Source: Chloroflexota bacterium
GTDB lineage: Bacteria; Chloroflexota; Dehalococcoidia; Lucifugimonadales; Lucifugimonadaceae
NCBI GenBank assembly: GCA_002708145.1
Contig: PAOV01000031.1
Span: 1 to 7,231 of the forward strand
Length of the DNA: 7,231 nucleotides
Direction: 5' to 3'
Positions 1 through 7,231 of the stretch are shown here, in pieces. A model generated the notes under the pieces. The model saw only the letters and a list, made by a program, of their open reading frames with translations, had not been told where the DNA came from and did not search any database. The first letter of the stretch is position 1; each line of letters starts with the position of its first letter. The position numbers were made by a program, and so were the translations under genes.

Positions 1-203
1 ATTTCTATAATATCATCTTCAGGGCATATAGACTTATCAAATTCAATGAGCCCAACCTTTTTAAATAAGAATGAGACCGATCCTGTCTCAGCTAGATTAC
101 CTCCACATTTTGTAAATATAGCTCTAATATCACCAGCTCTACCATGATTCCATTTTTCTCCAGATACACTAATTTCAGTTACTTCCCCAATTTTAGATTT
201 CAT
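1..203 (-). CDS. YebC/TACO1-like protein, lacking the usual N-terminal domain (partial, runs off window)
   Basis: An open frame of 67 codons starts at the ATG at 203-201 and continues past base 1. Residues 22-52 resemble the middle of YebC/PmpR/TACO1 proteins: [17 protein letters not shown] then [11 protein letters not shown], followed by GLIEFDK. The family pattern is roughly R-T-x-x-(D/E)-(V/I)-R-x-x-F-x-K-x-G-G-N-L-x-x-x-G-S-V-x-(F/Y/W)-x-F, followed by a short strand. In full-length YebC (about 240 residues) this block lies beyond residue 100, after an N-terminal domain with an AGHSKW motif. Here only about 21 residues precede it. An in-frame TAG at 230-228 with no other start in between fixes this ATG and excludes a longer N-terminus. 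The ATG overlaps the TGA of the preceding helicase gene (ATGA), which implies translational coupling. YebC proteins act as transcription regulators or ribosome-associated translation factors. The role here is unknown: it could be a degenerate fragment, a stand-alone domain, or the N-terminus of a larger fusion. Confidence 0.7.
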   Translation of the reverse strand, partial: MKSKIGEVTEISVSGEKWNHGRAGDIRAIFTKCGGNLAETGSVSFLFKKVGLIEFDKSICPEDDIIE

Positions 204-3200
204 TGAAGCGAATCCTTTACTAGATTTCTATCTAGAAATTTATTTTGATATCCACAGGTTGTTTCGGGTGCCATAATGCATGCTTGACATGCAGCACCAA
301 ACTGTCTTTTCTTATTAAATTCACGATCAGTACAAACTGGATCATTTGAACAATGACGTAATCGTTTTAATGCTTTTTCTACAATTTTTGGTAGTATATC
401 ATCAGCAACAAGACTTGTCAAACCACCAAGTGTTCCATCACTTCCAGGAGAAGAAACATAAAGTAAAATTCCTGCAGAAGTTTTTCCATTTTTTTCTATA
501 CAATAAACTCTTTCAGAAATACCAGTTGTAGAAAATCCAGAATCAATTGAAAGTTGTGAAATAATTTGATGTGCTAAAGTATGCCACCAAATAAAGAGAG
601 GATCAGATTTATTTCTAAATTCTTCAATTTTGTCTTTACTTGTTTTATTTTTTTCTGTTTTTAGTAATGATTCTGTTACTTTTTTTACTGTTTTATGATA
701 GTCAGCCCATTCTAAATTTGATACATCTTTAAGAACATCATAATCATTATCATGTTTTTGTGGATCAAGATGTATGAATACACCTTCTCCAAGATTTTGA
801 TTTGCAATGTACCACAAATGTTTTGAGTTTGGATCTTTATATCGATTGTATTTTGTAACAGGTTTACCAACTCTTACGTTGATGGATTTGTTTACATCAT
901 CATCATCTACTTGAGCCTCTTGTTCAGAAGATATTTCTCTAGAATATCCAGCTTGAACTGTGGTTACTTTGATATCATCAAATGGCATTGCCTCAAAACT
1001 AAATCCATCTTTACTTAGCCATCTAACAGGGAAATTTCCAGATGGGGTAGATTCATCAATTCCATATTTGAGACTGTCAAATTCTTTCTCTAGAACTTGT
1101 GCTTGAGATAATGTGCCATCATCTGAATCTTTTCTAGAATTTTCATTTTGTAGACTATTGCATATATCATTAATTTCAGATTTTGAACATTTTCTGATAT
1201 CACGTATGAGCATTGGGCCCATTTGATTATTTTTTTGATGTTCTTCTAATTTGCCTGCAAGTGTATCAGGTGTCCAATCAGGCACATATTCATCAAGATT
1301 AACCTTTTCAGTCAGAAATGCTTGTGAGTATGATGATTCTAGTTTATAGAATAATTTGTGTTGTCTAGGTTTAATGCGAAGAGAACTAAGAATTATAGGA
1401 GATCTTAGGCTCATTGTATTTCTATAAACTAATTTAGGATGTTCTTTACACTTCTCTAAATTGCCTGGGTCTTCTGCAAATTCACCTCTACATCCAAATG
1501 CATCTTTTGTATCTACTGATTTTAAATTAAGATAGCTTACTTCACCACGACATTTTGTTTTAACATAAGTAATTTCTTTGGGTTTACCATCTTCTTTTTT
1601 CTCTTTCCAAACTCCATCACATTCAAATATTATATTATCTCCTCCACCAAATTCATTCCATACAAAAATTCTATTATCATCAGATGCATTTTGATTGCAT
1701 TTAAAATCATGATGGATTTGATAATCCCAGTCTAAATCAGACATGTGTCCATTTTTACACGCTAAAACAAGTTTAACATTTGTAAATTTCTTGCTATAGA
1801 GATTCTTCTTTTTACTATTTTCCCAACATTTTGGACATTTAATTGCGGGTGCACCATTATCGTCTCGAACTATTTTTCCTAACATTTTAGATCCTTCATG
1901 TCCAGAACATAATCCCCATTGCGGAAATATTCTAGTTTGATAAACATTAGTAAAATCTTTCATTACCGCACTTTTACTATTCAATGATGCATTTGTTGGC
2001 ATGGAAAAAATATGCATATGTGACATTTCAACATCATTTTCAAAACGTCGTAACATTTTTTTCATGTTAGATTCATCATCGATTTCAATTTTTTGTAATT
2101 CTTTAAGACCGTGAACTTCTTCAGAGAAATTTCCAATTGGTTCTCTTAAATCTGCAATCATTTTTCCAACAGTGGGTGCAATCACAGTACATCTGTTCAT
2201 GGGTAATAATGAACCAGGTCCATAACGTGTCATGAATTGTGATGGACGAACTTGAGTTTGATCTATCCCTTGATAGAAAACTGCAGATGATTCTGTATCT
2301 CTTAGAGAATTTCGTGTATTTTTGAAAACTGCACTAAAATCACTTTTTTCGTGAAATTCTGTGCCTAAAACCACGTCTTTTTCAACAGGTTTATTCGGAT
2401 TTCTTTCACCATAGATTGTTTCTTTGGATTCTTTTTTGTTTTGTTCTACAGTATCTAGCCATGTTTTTAATTGAGCATTAACAATATTTTCAAAACCAGA
2501 ATTTTGTCTGAATTTTGGAATATTATCATTTGATGCTATTTTTACAAGCTCTTGTCTTATTGCATTTATTTCAGTAGAATTTCCAGATTTATGTTCAAAA
2601 ATTTTTTCAGGACCAAGTTTATCAATCCAGTTATTTGATATTGGAACACCAGAAACATTTTCTGCATTTCGTAATAAGGAGACAATTATTGGTCCAATAC
2701 ATAGCTCTAATGATGCTTTAGAAAATGGACTTGCAGTAACAGGTTCAACTTGACTATGGATCATTCTATGAAAACCTGCAAAATTTTCATAATGATCTAA
2801 ATCTCTGGCTCTTCTTGCTCTAAGCCATGCAATTACTAATCCAGGATTATTTCTTCCTACTCTTCCTGATGCCTGAATGTATCCAGATGTAGTTTTTGGT
2901 TGATTCATTATTTTCATTAATCCTAATCTATCAACATCAATACCTGTACCAAATACAGGAGATGTAAGTAATGCATCGACATGATTAGTTTTTTGTAAAT
3001 CTTCAAGATGAATTGGAAGCTCGTTTGATTTTGTTTCACTTGATAATTGAATTATTTTTTCATTTGGAATATGTCTTGTTTTTCCTGATAATTGAATTCT
3101 TATTGCATCTTCTTTGATTATGGTTGCTTTATTAATTATAGATGGAAAATCTAAATCATCATCAGGATTTTGTTCTAATTGTAACCAAGATTCTGAAGAT

Positions 3201-6200
3201 ACAGTATGAAAATAAGTTTCCTTTCCAGAATTTTTTATGCCAACAAATATTTTTTGGCCTTTGTTTAATTTTATTATTAAATTATCATTAAAAAATTTGT
3301 TTTGTCCTGTTTGAACATTTTCTTTTTCAAATAAAGAAGTTGTTTTACCATCGTTATCTTTCCATTCTAGAATTTTTTTATTTTCATCGTATAATGTTAA
3401 AGAAAAGCGACCTCGATTATTCTTACAAAAAACTGATATTCCAAAAATTTCTATATCTTTATCTGCAGTAATAGGGAAAAATCTTATTCCTTTTTCAAAT
3501 GAATTACTTCCAGTTACTTGTGAATTGCCGATTTTTAAGGGACTTCGAATAGCAATTTCACGTGCAATATCATCATTTTGCATGCCACTGAATCTTGACA
3601 TTAATTGTAAATCTGTGAAATATGAAACATATGTCCAGTAAGGATCAACTGCGCTATCAACAGTATCCTTTGTTTCACCATATGCTTCTGGATTTTCTCG
3701 AATTTTGAAAATTTCACTCATCAATATGCCGCAGGTCTTTATTGGAAGTTCAAAGAGAGATTTTCCGGTACATAATCCAAGATAGAGCCGTCCATTTTTC
3801 TCTTCAATGCATGAAGGATCTTCTATTACTTGTGAAAAGAAATTATCTGATGAAAAGATTCCAGGAGAAGGGAAGGTAGAGATTTTCTTGCGGAAAATAG
3901 TACCTACTTGAGAATCTGCTTCTTTTATTGTCGCACTAGAAGCAATGTACTTTGGACCCATTGTTCCATTTCGACACATAATATCTATAGGCAATTCATA
4001 CATGCCCACCATACTTCCTAATGGACCTTCAATCAAGTGCAATTCATCTTGAATGATTAGAGATGGAGGAAGAAATCTGTTAGATGGAGAATGCTCTGAA
4101 GATTCAGGAATTTCTCTTACCGTTTTATTACCTTTTGTTGTTAGTGTAGGAGAAACCATTCCTTGATCATAGTAATATTTTCTTCCGTATCCAAAAAATT
4201 GATGACAAGTATCTACATTGCCAAATAAAGATGCACATCTTGGATCCCAAGGCAAGTTTGCAAATTTATCAGCAGTTGCAATTATGAATGTTGGACAACG
4301 TGCATACACTTGTTCATCTATTACAAATGCAGATATGGGAACAGATCTTGAGACATTATTATTTTTGATAAATGGTTTAGGAATTGTTGAATGAACACCT
4401 TGTGATGTTTGTTCAAACCATTCTGTTTTGTTTAATTCACAATTTTTATTGGTACAAAAAATTGCAAAATCATAACGTTTGTTAGATCTTTGCAGAAAGA
4501 AATATCCTGGAAAAGATGCACTAGTAGATTGTAAAGATGATGATGTTCCAAGACAATAATCATCACAAATTTGTTGCCACCAGTGATCAAAAGTTATTCT
4601 TGGATTTCCTGTAGTTTTAGTATGCAATTTCATTGTGACTCTTACATATCTACTTCCATCATCTAGTTCAGAAATTTCATCAAATGTTGGTTTTTCAATT
4701 ACACGAATTGTTTTTGAGGGAATATAATCAAATTTTTTTTGAGGAATTGATTCAAGTTCTTTGATAGTTTTCCTTGTACGTATAATCCAAGTAATTCCAT
4801 CTTTTAGGAGATCAGGATTTAACGAGTCAGCTGGAATACATAAAATATTTCCACATACAGGACAATTGTGAACTTGAGAAGGATCTCCTGTATTATCACT
4901 TTCAAAAGATTTTGATGCTTTTTTTGATTTAGTATCAGTGTATGGTAATAATACTCCTTCAGCGTTTGGAATAATTTTTCCATGATCACCAGTCATGTAT
5001 GCAAATCTTCCAGGAGTTGCTGCACTTCCTATCCATAATCCAATTGAAAATCTAGAAGAGCCCCATAATTTTTTGGAAGTAAATTTTTCATTTAATGTGC
5101 TATCTGTAAAATTAGTATGGTTTTCAGGTAACCAATTTTGAACTCGTTTAATATCAGCTACAACAATTGCCCCTAATGCTCTTTGAAATTGTTGTATTGT
5201 TAGTAATCTTAGAGTGTATCTAGAAATTACTGCTACTCCCCCATCATTGTTTAGCTTCGTGCCATTAACATCAACTAATTCATTATCTGGCATTAATCTT
5301 CTATATGCAATAGTAAAGACTGTAATTCCTAGATAGGCTTCGGTTTTTCCACCACCAGTAGGATACCATAAGACATCACTTTCATTTCTTTGATCTTCGT
5401 CTTTGCCTACAACTCCATTTAAAGACTGTAAAATGAATGCCATCTGAAACTCTCTCCAGTTTAATTTTCGGTCATTTTCATCATCAGAATTTCGATTATC
5501 ATATTTTCTCTTTTCAGACATTACTTCATTCATGAAACAAAAAGCTAATCGTGCACGCTCATCATTACAAACAAAGTCAATTCCACTTTTAATTTTCTCT
5601 AAAGATTTTCTGCATTCATCAATTCTATTTTCTCCTGCTTTGCGAATTGCAGTTTTGACACCATCAAAATTAGGAACAAAATCATCTAGAAGTTTGCTTT
5701 GATTAGAAATCCATTCATCATAATTTTTAACAATTGGATTTAGCTTTTCTTCTATTTTTTCAGGAGACCATTGTTTTGACAAGTAATTTGCATCATATGC
5801 TCTGTCAACTTTTTCAGGTTGAAGTATTGTGTATGTAGGTAAATAATCAGTTCTAATATGTGGACATGTAAATTCATCAACTACCTCTTTTGGAATAATT
5901 TTACTTTGAGCATCTTTCCATGAAAATAATCTAAATCCATCATCGTCTTTATGTGATTCAGGATCAATTTCTTTCCATATTGCACCACATTGAAAACCTC
6001 TAGCTTTAGTTCCCATCTTTGAAAATGATAAAATCTCTTCATTATCATCAGAATTAAAGTCAAAATCTATAATTTCAGAATCCTCATCATGATTAATTCT
6101 AATCTGTGGTTGAAAGATTCTATGAATTTCACTTTGTCTTAGTTTTATTCCATTTTCATCTCTATCTGCATATTGTGTTCTATTTACAAGAAAAACTTGC

Positions 6201-6751
6201 ACTGTCCATTTTCCATTTTCTATTTTTCTTGAACGTAAATGTAATTCAATTTCACCCGGAGTAGAAACCACTTTCACTACATTTCCATTTCCATTAACAA
6301 GTCGAATTTTCTTATCTTCTCCAAATGAACTTACATCTAACCAATCTGTTAGATAGAAATTTGGCTCTCTGTTGAAAAATTTTAAACTTTGTTCAATACC
6401 TTTTACAAAACCATAACGTCCCCAAGTGTTACAGATTTTGATTTTTGGAGAATCGCCTTTTATTACAAATGAAAGTCCCAATGTAAAAGAACCATCTAAC
6501 GCAAGTTCAGTGTCAGGCCATAAGAGATCTTTATCACCTTCAGAATCATCTTCAGAATTTATTCCTAGATCTTCTGAAAAATTTTTATCAGCAGGATCTT
6601 CAATTAACTTATCTTCATATTTTGTATGAAAACATGATTCTAGTATACCAAGTTGATATTTTGAATATGGCTGTTCTACTGTCTCTTCAGGTCCGTTTTC
6701 AGGGCCTAGGAGTTTTTCGTATAATGAACGAACTAGATGTGTACGAATCAT
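200..6751 (-). CDS. DISARM-type DrmA-DrmB fusion: SF2 helicase plus DUF1998 protein, 2183 aa
   Basis: The first part (about residues 1-1491) is DrmA-like. It has the N-terminal signature [11 protein letters not shown] (14-24), a beta-rich region ending in VFLVNR (about 184-189), Walker [11 protein letters not shown] (462-471; K469), Walker B DELH (902-905), motif III SAT (939-941), motif V GTGID (1268-1272) and motif [10 protein letters not shown] (1293-1300). A split zinc ribbon (C630/C633 with C766/C771) sits in helicase domain 1. The DrmA-like end is [11 protein letters not shown] (1481-1491). The second part is DrmB-like: RPSQ...RYGPGS (1502-1514), a Cys/His cluster (C1615, C1639, C1642, C1665, H1669), then DUF1998 with HTLAH (2057-2061) and a terminal cluster C2134, C2140, C2155, C2158, C2166. 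All helicase motifs are intact, so an active ATPase is expected. DrmA and DrmB are normally separate proteins that form the core DNA-engaging complex of DISARM phage defence. The ATG at 6751 is chosen for its GGAG eight bases upstream and the family-like N-terminus. A DruE-like (Druantia) helicase is the main alternative. Confidence 0.88.
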   Translation of the reverse strand: MIRTHLVRSLYEKLLGPENGPEETVEQPYSKYQLGILESCFHTKYEDKLIEDPADKNFSEDLGINSEDDSEGDKDLLWPDTELALDGSFTLGLSFVIKGDSPKIKICNTWGRYGFVKGIEQSLKFFNREPNFYLTDWLDVSSFGEDKKIRLVNGNGNVVKVVSTPGEIELHLRSRKIENGKWTVQVFLVNRTQYADRDENGIKLRQSEIHRIFQPQIRINHDEDSEIIDFDFNSDDNEEILSFSKMGTKARGFQCGAIWKEIDPESHKDDDGFRLFSWKDAQSKIIPKEVVDEFTCPHIRTDYLPTYTILQPEKVDRAYDANYLSKQWSPEKIEEKLNPIVKNYDEWISNQSKLLDDFVPNFDGVKTAIRKAGENRIDECRKSLEKIKSGIDFVCNDERARLAFCFMNEVMSEKRKYDNRNSDDENDRKLNWREFQMAFILQSLNGVVGKDEDQRNESDVLWYPTGGGKTEAYLGITVFTIAYRRLMPDNELVDVNGTKLNNDGGVAVISRYTLRLLTIQQFQRALGAIVVADIKRVQNWLPENHTNFTDSTLNEKFTSKKLWGSSRFSIGLWIGSAATPGRFAYMTGDHGKIIPNAEGVLLPYTDTKSKKASKSFESDNTGDPSQVHNCPVCGNILCIPADSLNPDLLKDGITWIIRTRKTIKELESIPQKKFDYIPSKTIRVIEKPTFDEISELDDGSRYVRVTMKLHTKTTGNPRITFDHWWQQICDDYCLGTSSSLQSTSASFPGYFFLQRSNKRYDFAIFCTNKNCELNKTEWFEQTSQGVHSTIPKPFIKNNNVSRSVPISAFVIDEQVYARCPTFIIATADKFANLPWDPRCASLFGNVDTCHQFFGYGRKYYYDQGMVSPTLTTKGNKTVREIPESSEHSPSNRFLPPSLIIQDELHLIEGPLGSMVGMYELPIDIMCRNGTMGPKYIASSATIKEADSQVGTIFRKKISTFPSPGIFSSDNFFSQVIEDPSCIEEKNGRLYLGLCTGKSLFELPIKTCGILMSEIFKIRENPEAYGETKDTVDSAVDPYWTYVSYFTDLQLMSRFSGMQNDDIAREIAIRSPLKIGNSQVTGSNSFEKGIRFFPITADKDIEIFGISVFCKNNRGRFSLTLYDENKKILEWKDNDGKTTSLFEKENVQTGQNKFFNDNLIIKLNKGQKIFVGIKNSGKETYFHTVSSESWLQLEQNPDDDLDFPSIINKATIIKEDAIRIQLSGKTRHIPNEKIIQLSSETKSNELPIHLEDLQKTNHVDALLTSPVFGTGIDVDRLGLMKIMNQPKTTSGYIQASGRVGRNNPGLVIAWLRARRARDLDHYENFAGFHRMIHSQVEPVTASPFSKASLELCIGPIIVSLLRNAENVSGVPISNNWIDKLGPEKIFEHKSGNSTEINAIRQELVKIASNDNIPKFRQNSGFENIVNAQLKTWLDTVEQNKKESKETIYGERNPNKPVEKDVVLGTEFHEKSDFSAVFKNTRNSLRDTESSAVFYQGIDQTQVRPSQFMTRYGPGSLLPMNRCTVIAPTVGKMIADLREPIGNFSEEVHGLKELQKIEIDDESNMKKMLRRFENDVEMSHMHIFSMPTNASLNSKSAVMKDFTNVYQTRIFPQWGLCSGHEGSKMLGKIVRDDNGAPAIKCPKCWENSKKKNLYSKKFTNVKLVLACKNGHMSDLDWDYQIHHDFKCNQNASDDNRIFVWNEFGGGDNIIFECDGVWKEKKEDGKPKEITYVKTKCRGEVSYLNLKSVDTKDAFGCRGEFAEDPGNLEKCKEHPKLVYRNTMSLRSPIILSSLRIKPRQHKLFYKLESSYSQAFLTEKVNLDEYVPDWTPDTLAGKLEEHQKNNQMGPMLIRDIRKCSKSEINDICNSLQNENSRKDSDDGTLSQAQVLEKEFDSLKYGIDESTPSGNFPVRWLSKDGFSFEAMPFDDIKVTTVQAGYSREISSEQEAQVDDDDVNKSINVRVGKPVTKYNRYKDPNSKHLWYIANQNLGEGVFIHLDPQKHDNDYDVLKDVSNLEWADYHKTVKKVTESLLKTEKNKTSKDKIEEFRNKSDPLFIWWHTLAHQIISQLSIDSGFSTTGISERVYCIEKNGKTSAGILLYVSSPGSDGTLGGLTSLVADDILPKIVEKALKRLRHCSNDPVCTDREFNKKRQFGAACQACIMAPETTCGYQNKFLDRNLVKDSLQ
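213..218 (-). promoter_or_regulatory. Shine-Dalgarno-like AAAGGA for the YebC-like gene
   Basis: The minus strand reads GTAAAGGATTCGCTTCAATGA. AAAGGA ends nine bases before the ATG at 203, a workable spacing. It supports reinitiation or independent initiation at the ATGA overlap within the coding end of the helicase gene. Confidence 0.4.
220..239. repeat. Nested palindromes at the 3' end of the helicase gene, before the YebC-like start
   Basis: CTAGAT-TTCT-ATCTAG (220-235) is a perfect 6-bp inverted repeat with a 4-base spacer. Overlapping it, ATTTCTA-TC-TAGAAAT (224-239) is a perfect 7-bp inverted repeat with a 2-base spacer. They lie in the last codons of the helicase gene, 17 bases upstream of the YebC-like ATG. 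They could be an mRNA hairpin at the coupling site or a protein-binding palindrome. AT-richness raises the chance of coincidence. Confidence 0.35.
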
Positions 6752-6770
6752 AGGATGATCTCCAAGAGAT
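6747..6770 (-). repeat. Two overlapping inverted repeats over the SD and start codon of the helicase gene
   Basis: On the minus strand, ATCTC-TTG-GAGAT (6770-6758) can form a 5-bp stem holding the GGAG. ATCAT-CCT-ATGAT (6759-6747) can form a 5-bp stem holding the ATG. The two share bases 6758-6759 and cannot form together in full. Both are perfect but short with three-base loops, so stability is modest and chance is possible. Confidence 0.35.
6760..6763 (-). promoter_or_regulatory. Shine-Dalgarno GGAG for the helicase gene
   Basis: On the minus strand the sequence reads TTGGAGATCATCCTATG. The GGAG lies eight bases before the ATG at 6751, a standard spacing. Together with the family-like N-terminus this fixes the start. 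The motif falls inside a small inverted repeat, annotated separately. Confidence 0.6.
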
Positions 6771-6773
6771 TAC

Positions 6774-6790
6774 TGTGATAAATTTGTGAT
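6774..6790. repeat. Direct repeat TGTGAT/TGTGAT with 11-bp spacing in the intergenic gap
   Basis: TGTGAT occurs at 6774-6779 and again at 6785-6790, exactly 11 bp apart, or one helical turn. The 5 bp between them are AT-only (AAATT); read on the minus strand they are AATTT, followed by the A of the next repeat. The arrangement resembles an operator, and the AT-only core could be part of a weak archaeal TATA-like element. No transcription start is visible, so both readings are tentative. Confidence 0.3.
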
Positions 6791-6797
6791 CCCAATT

Positions 6798-7019
6798 TTA
6801 CCTCATTGAGTTTCTAACATCATTTGACATGTGATTTATCTGAATATCAGAATTATTTTGCTCATCCAAATTAACAATACATTGGTTGCCTGTGCTAATA
6901 CCATCTTTATTGAAAATAAAATCAACAAAATACCAGATTAGAATTATTACTCCAATAGGTAGTAGAAAACCGCTGCAAATCAAAGCACAACCAATGAATA
7001 ACCACCATTTACTAGCCAT
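6798..7019 (-). CDS. Small membrane protein, 73 aa, unknown function
   Basis: The reading frame starts at ATG 7019-7017 and ends with TAA at 6800-6798. It begins two bases after the stop of the preceding gene and ends 46 bases before the helicase start, so it is probably co-transcribed with both. Residues 5-36 are almost continuously hydrophobic (WWLFIGCALICSGFLLP then IGVIILIWYFVDFIF), with a central Gly-Phe-Leu-Leu-Pro break near residue 21. This fits one long helix or a tight two-helix hairpin. K4 precedes the stretch and K38/D39 follow it. The remaining tail of about 35 residues is hydrophilic and rich in Asn, Asp and Ser, with one Cys. No family is recognised. The coherent membrane segment and tight spacing argue that it is real. 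It could be a DISARM-associated membrane component or simply a neighbour. Confidence 0.65.
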   Translation of the reverse strand: MASKWWLFIGCALICSGFLLPIGVIILIWYFVDFIFNKDGISTGNQCIVNLDEQNNSDIQINHMSNDVRNSMR

Positions 7020-7021
7020 TT

Positions 7022-7231
7022 CTAAAATTCCAGATCTATGATTATAGGATTATCCCATTGGTATTCCTGTTTAGGAATATATTCTTCTACTGTGGGTTCA
7101 TTAATCACAGATTGTGTTGTTGAAAATTCATTATCACTCCAGCTAAAAATCGACATTATCGTATTAATCAATACGTTAATCCATGAAGTGGAATTAGAAG
7201 TAAACACATCTTCTTGTGCATAAACATTGTT
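7022..7231 (-). CDS. C-terminal part of a small exported protein (5' end outside window)
   Basis: The frame is open from the window edge to the TAG at 7024-7022. A GTG at 7207-7205 could serve as a start, giving 61 residues. However, the frame continues upstream without a stop, and the extra residues read NNVYAQED. This resembles the end of a secretion signal with cleavage after the Ala of V-Y-A before Gln, a pattern typical of exported proteins in Nitrosopumilus-like archaea. I therefore read it as a partial gene whose start and signal peptide lie beyond base 7231. The predicted mature part is about 65 residues. It contains a short Trp/Ile-rich amphipathic stretch (STSWINVLINTIMSIFSW) and an acidic, Pro-containing C-terminus (EEYIPKQEYQWDNP). 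No domain is recognised. Its stop lies two bases from the ATG of the membrane protein gene, which suggests a coupled pair. Confidence 0.6.
   Translation of the reverse strand, partial: NNVYAQEDVFTSNSTSWINVLINTIMSIFSWSDNEFSTTQSVINEPTVEEYIPKQEYQWDNPIIIDLEF

Noticed and set aside
346..531. Plus-strand open frame of 61 codons opposite the DUF1998 region
   Set aside because: It lies wholly inside the conserved C-terminal DUF1998 coding region, and its Gln/Phe/His-rich product looks like antisense of AT-rich sequence.
902..905. Not used: a possible DEAH-to-DELH defect in Walker B (residues 902-905; the codons are at 4037-4048)
   Set aside because: DELH followed by L-I-x-G-P-L-G is the usual form in DrmA-type helicases as I know them, and the catalytic D and E are present. 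The coordinates given here are residue numbers.
5881..6063. Minus-strand open frame of 60 codons in another frame within the helicase gene
   Set aside because: It is contained in the DrmA-like coding sequence, has no recognisable domain, and has Lys/Phe/Leu-rich shadow composition.
6426..6629. Plus-strand open frame of 67 codons opposite the helicase N-terminus
   Set aside because: The Ser-rich product mirrors the acidic repeats of the real gene on the opposite strand. No start signal or context supports it.
7161..7174. Inverted repeat GTATT-AATC-AATAC inside the exported protein gene
   Set aside because: It is short, AT-rich and inside coding sequence with no terminator T-run or other context, so probably chance.
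7038..7223. Plus-strand open frame of 61 codons opposite the exported protein gene
   Set aside because: It overlaps the minus-strand frame that has a signal-like site and operon spacing. Nothing independent supports it.
1..7231. CRISPR arrays, tRNA/rRNA genes, insertion sequences, attachment sites
   Set aside because: No regularly spaced repeats, RNA-like cloverleaf, transposase motif or terminal inverted repeats were seen. The window is almost wholly coding.

Overview
The window is AT-rich (about one third G+C by eye). Everything convincing in it reads on the minus strand. The most likely source is an archaeon of the Nitrosopumilus type (Nitrososphaerota/Thaumarchaeota). The clues are the low G+C, the AGA/ATA-rich codon use, and an exported protein whose signal peptide ends in the VYA|Q style common in that group. 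This assignment is an inference. An AT-rich bacterium is not excluded, and the YebC-like downstream gene would fit one.

In transcription order, from high to low coordinates, there are four genes. (1) The C-terminal part of a small exported protein runs in from the upstream edge (7022 to >7231). (2) Two bases after its stop, a 73-residue membrane protein begins (6798-7019). (3) After a 46-base gap comes a 2183-residue protein that fills most of the window (200-6751). It joins the two core DISARM anti-phage proteins in one chain: a DrmA-type SF2 helicase (about residues 1-1491), then a DrmB-type DUF1998 protein (about 1498-2183). (4) Its TGA stop overlaps the ATG of a fourth gene in an ATGA tetranucleotide. 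That gene (<1-203) runs off the window and encodes what looks like the middle of a YebC/TACO1 protein without the usual N-terminal domain.

The tight spacing suggests one operon. In DISARM, DrmA and DrmB form the core complex that engages invading DNA, with methyltransferases, a PLD nuclease or an SNF2 helicase as accessory subunits. None of those accessory genes is visible here, so whether this is a complete DISARM locus or a distinct DrmAB-based system cannot be settled from the window. The fused architecture also recalls DruE of Druantia, a very large helicase that also carries DUF1998, but the local motifs are those of DrmA and DrmB.

The points most worth following are the fusion itself, the YebC-like translationally coupled partner, a beta-rich insertion of about 110 residues inside the helicase core, and the exported/membrane protein pair upstream. 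The only non-coding stretch is the 46-base gap (6752-6797). It holds a Shine-Dalgarno sequence, two mutually exclusive small hairpins and an 11-bp-spaced direct repeat. No RNA gene, CRISPR array, insertion sequence or convincing terminator was seen.
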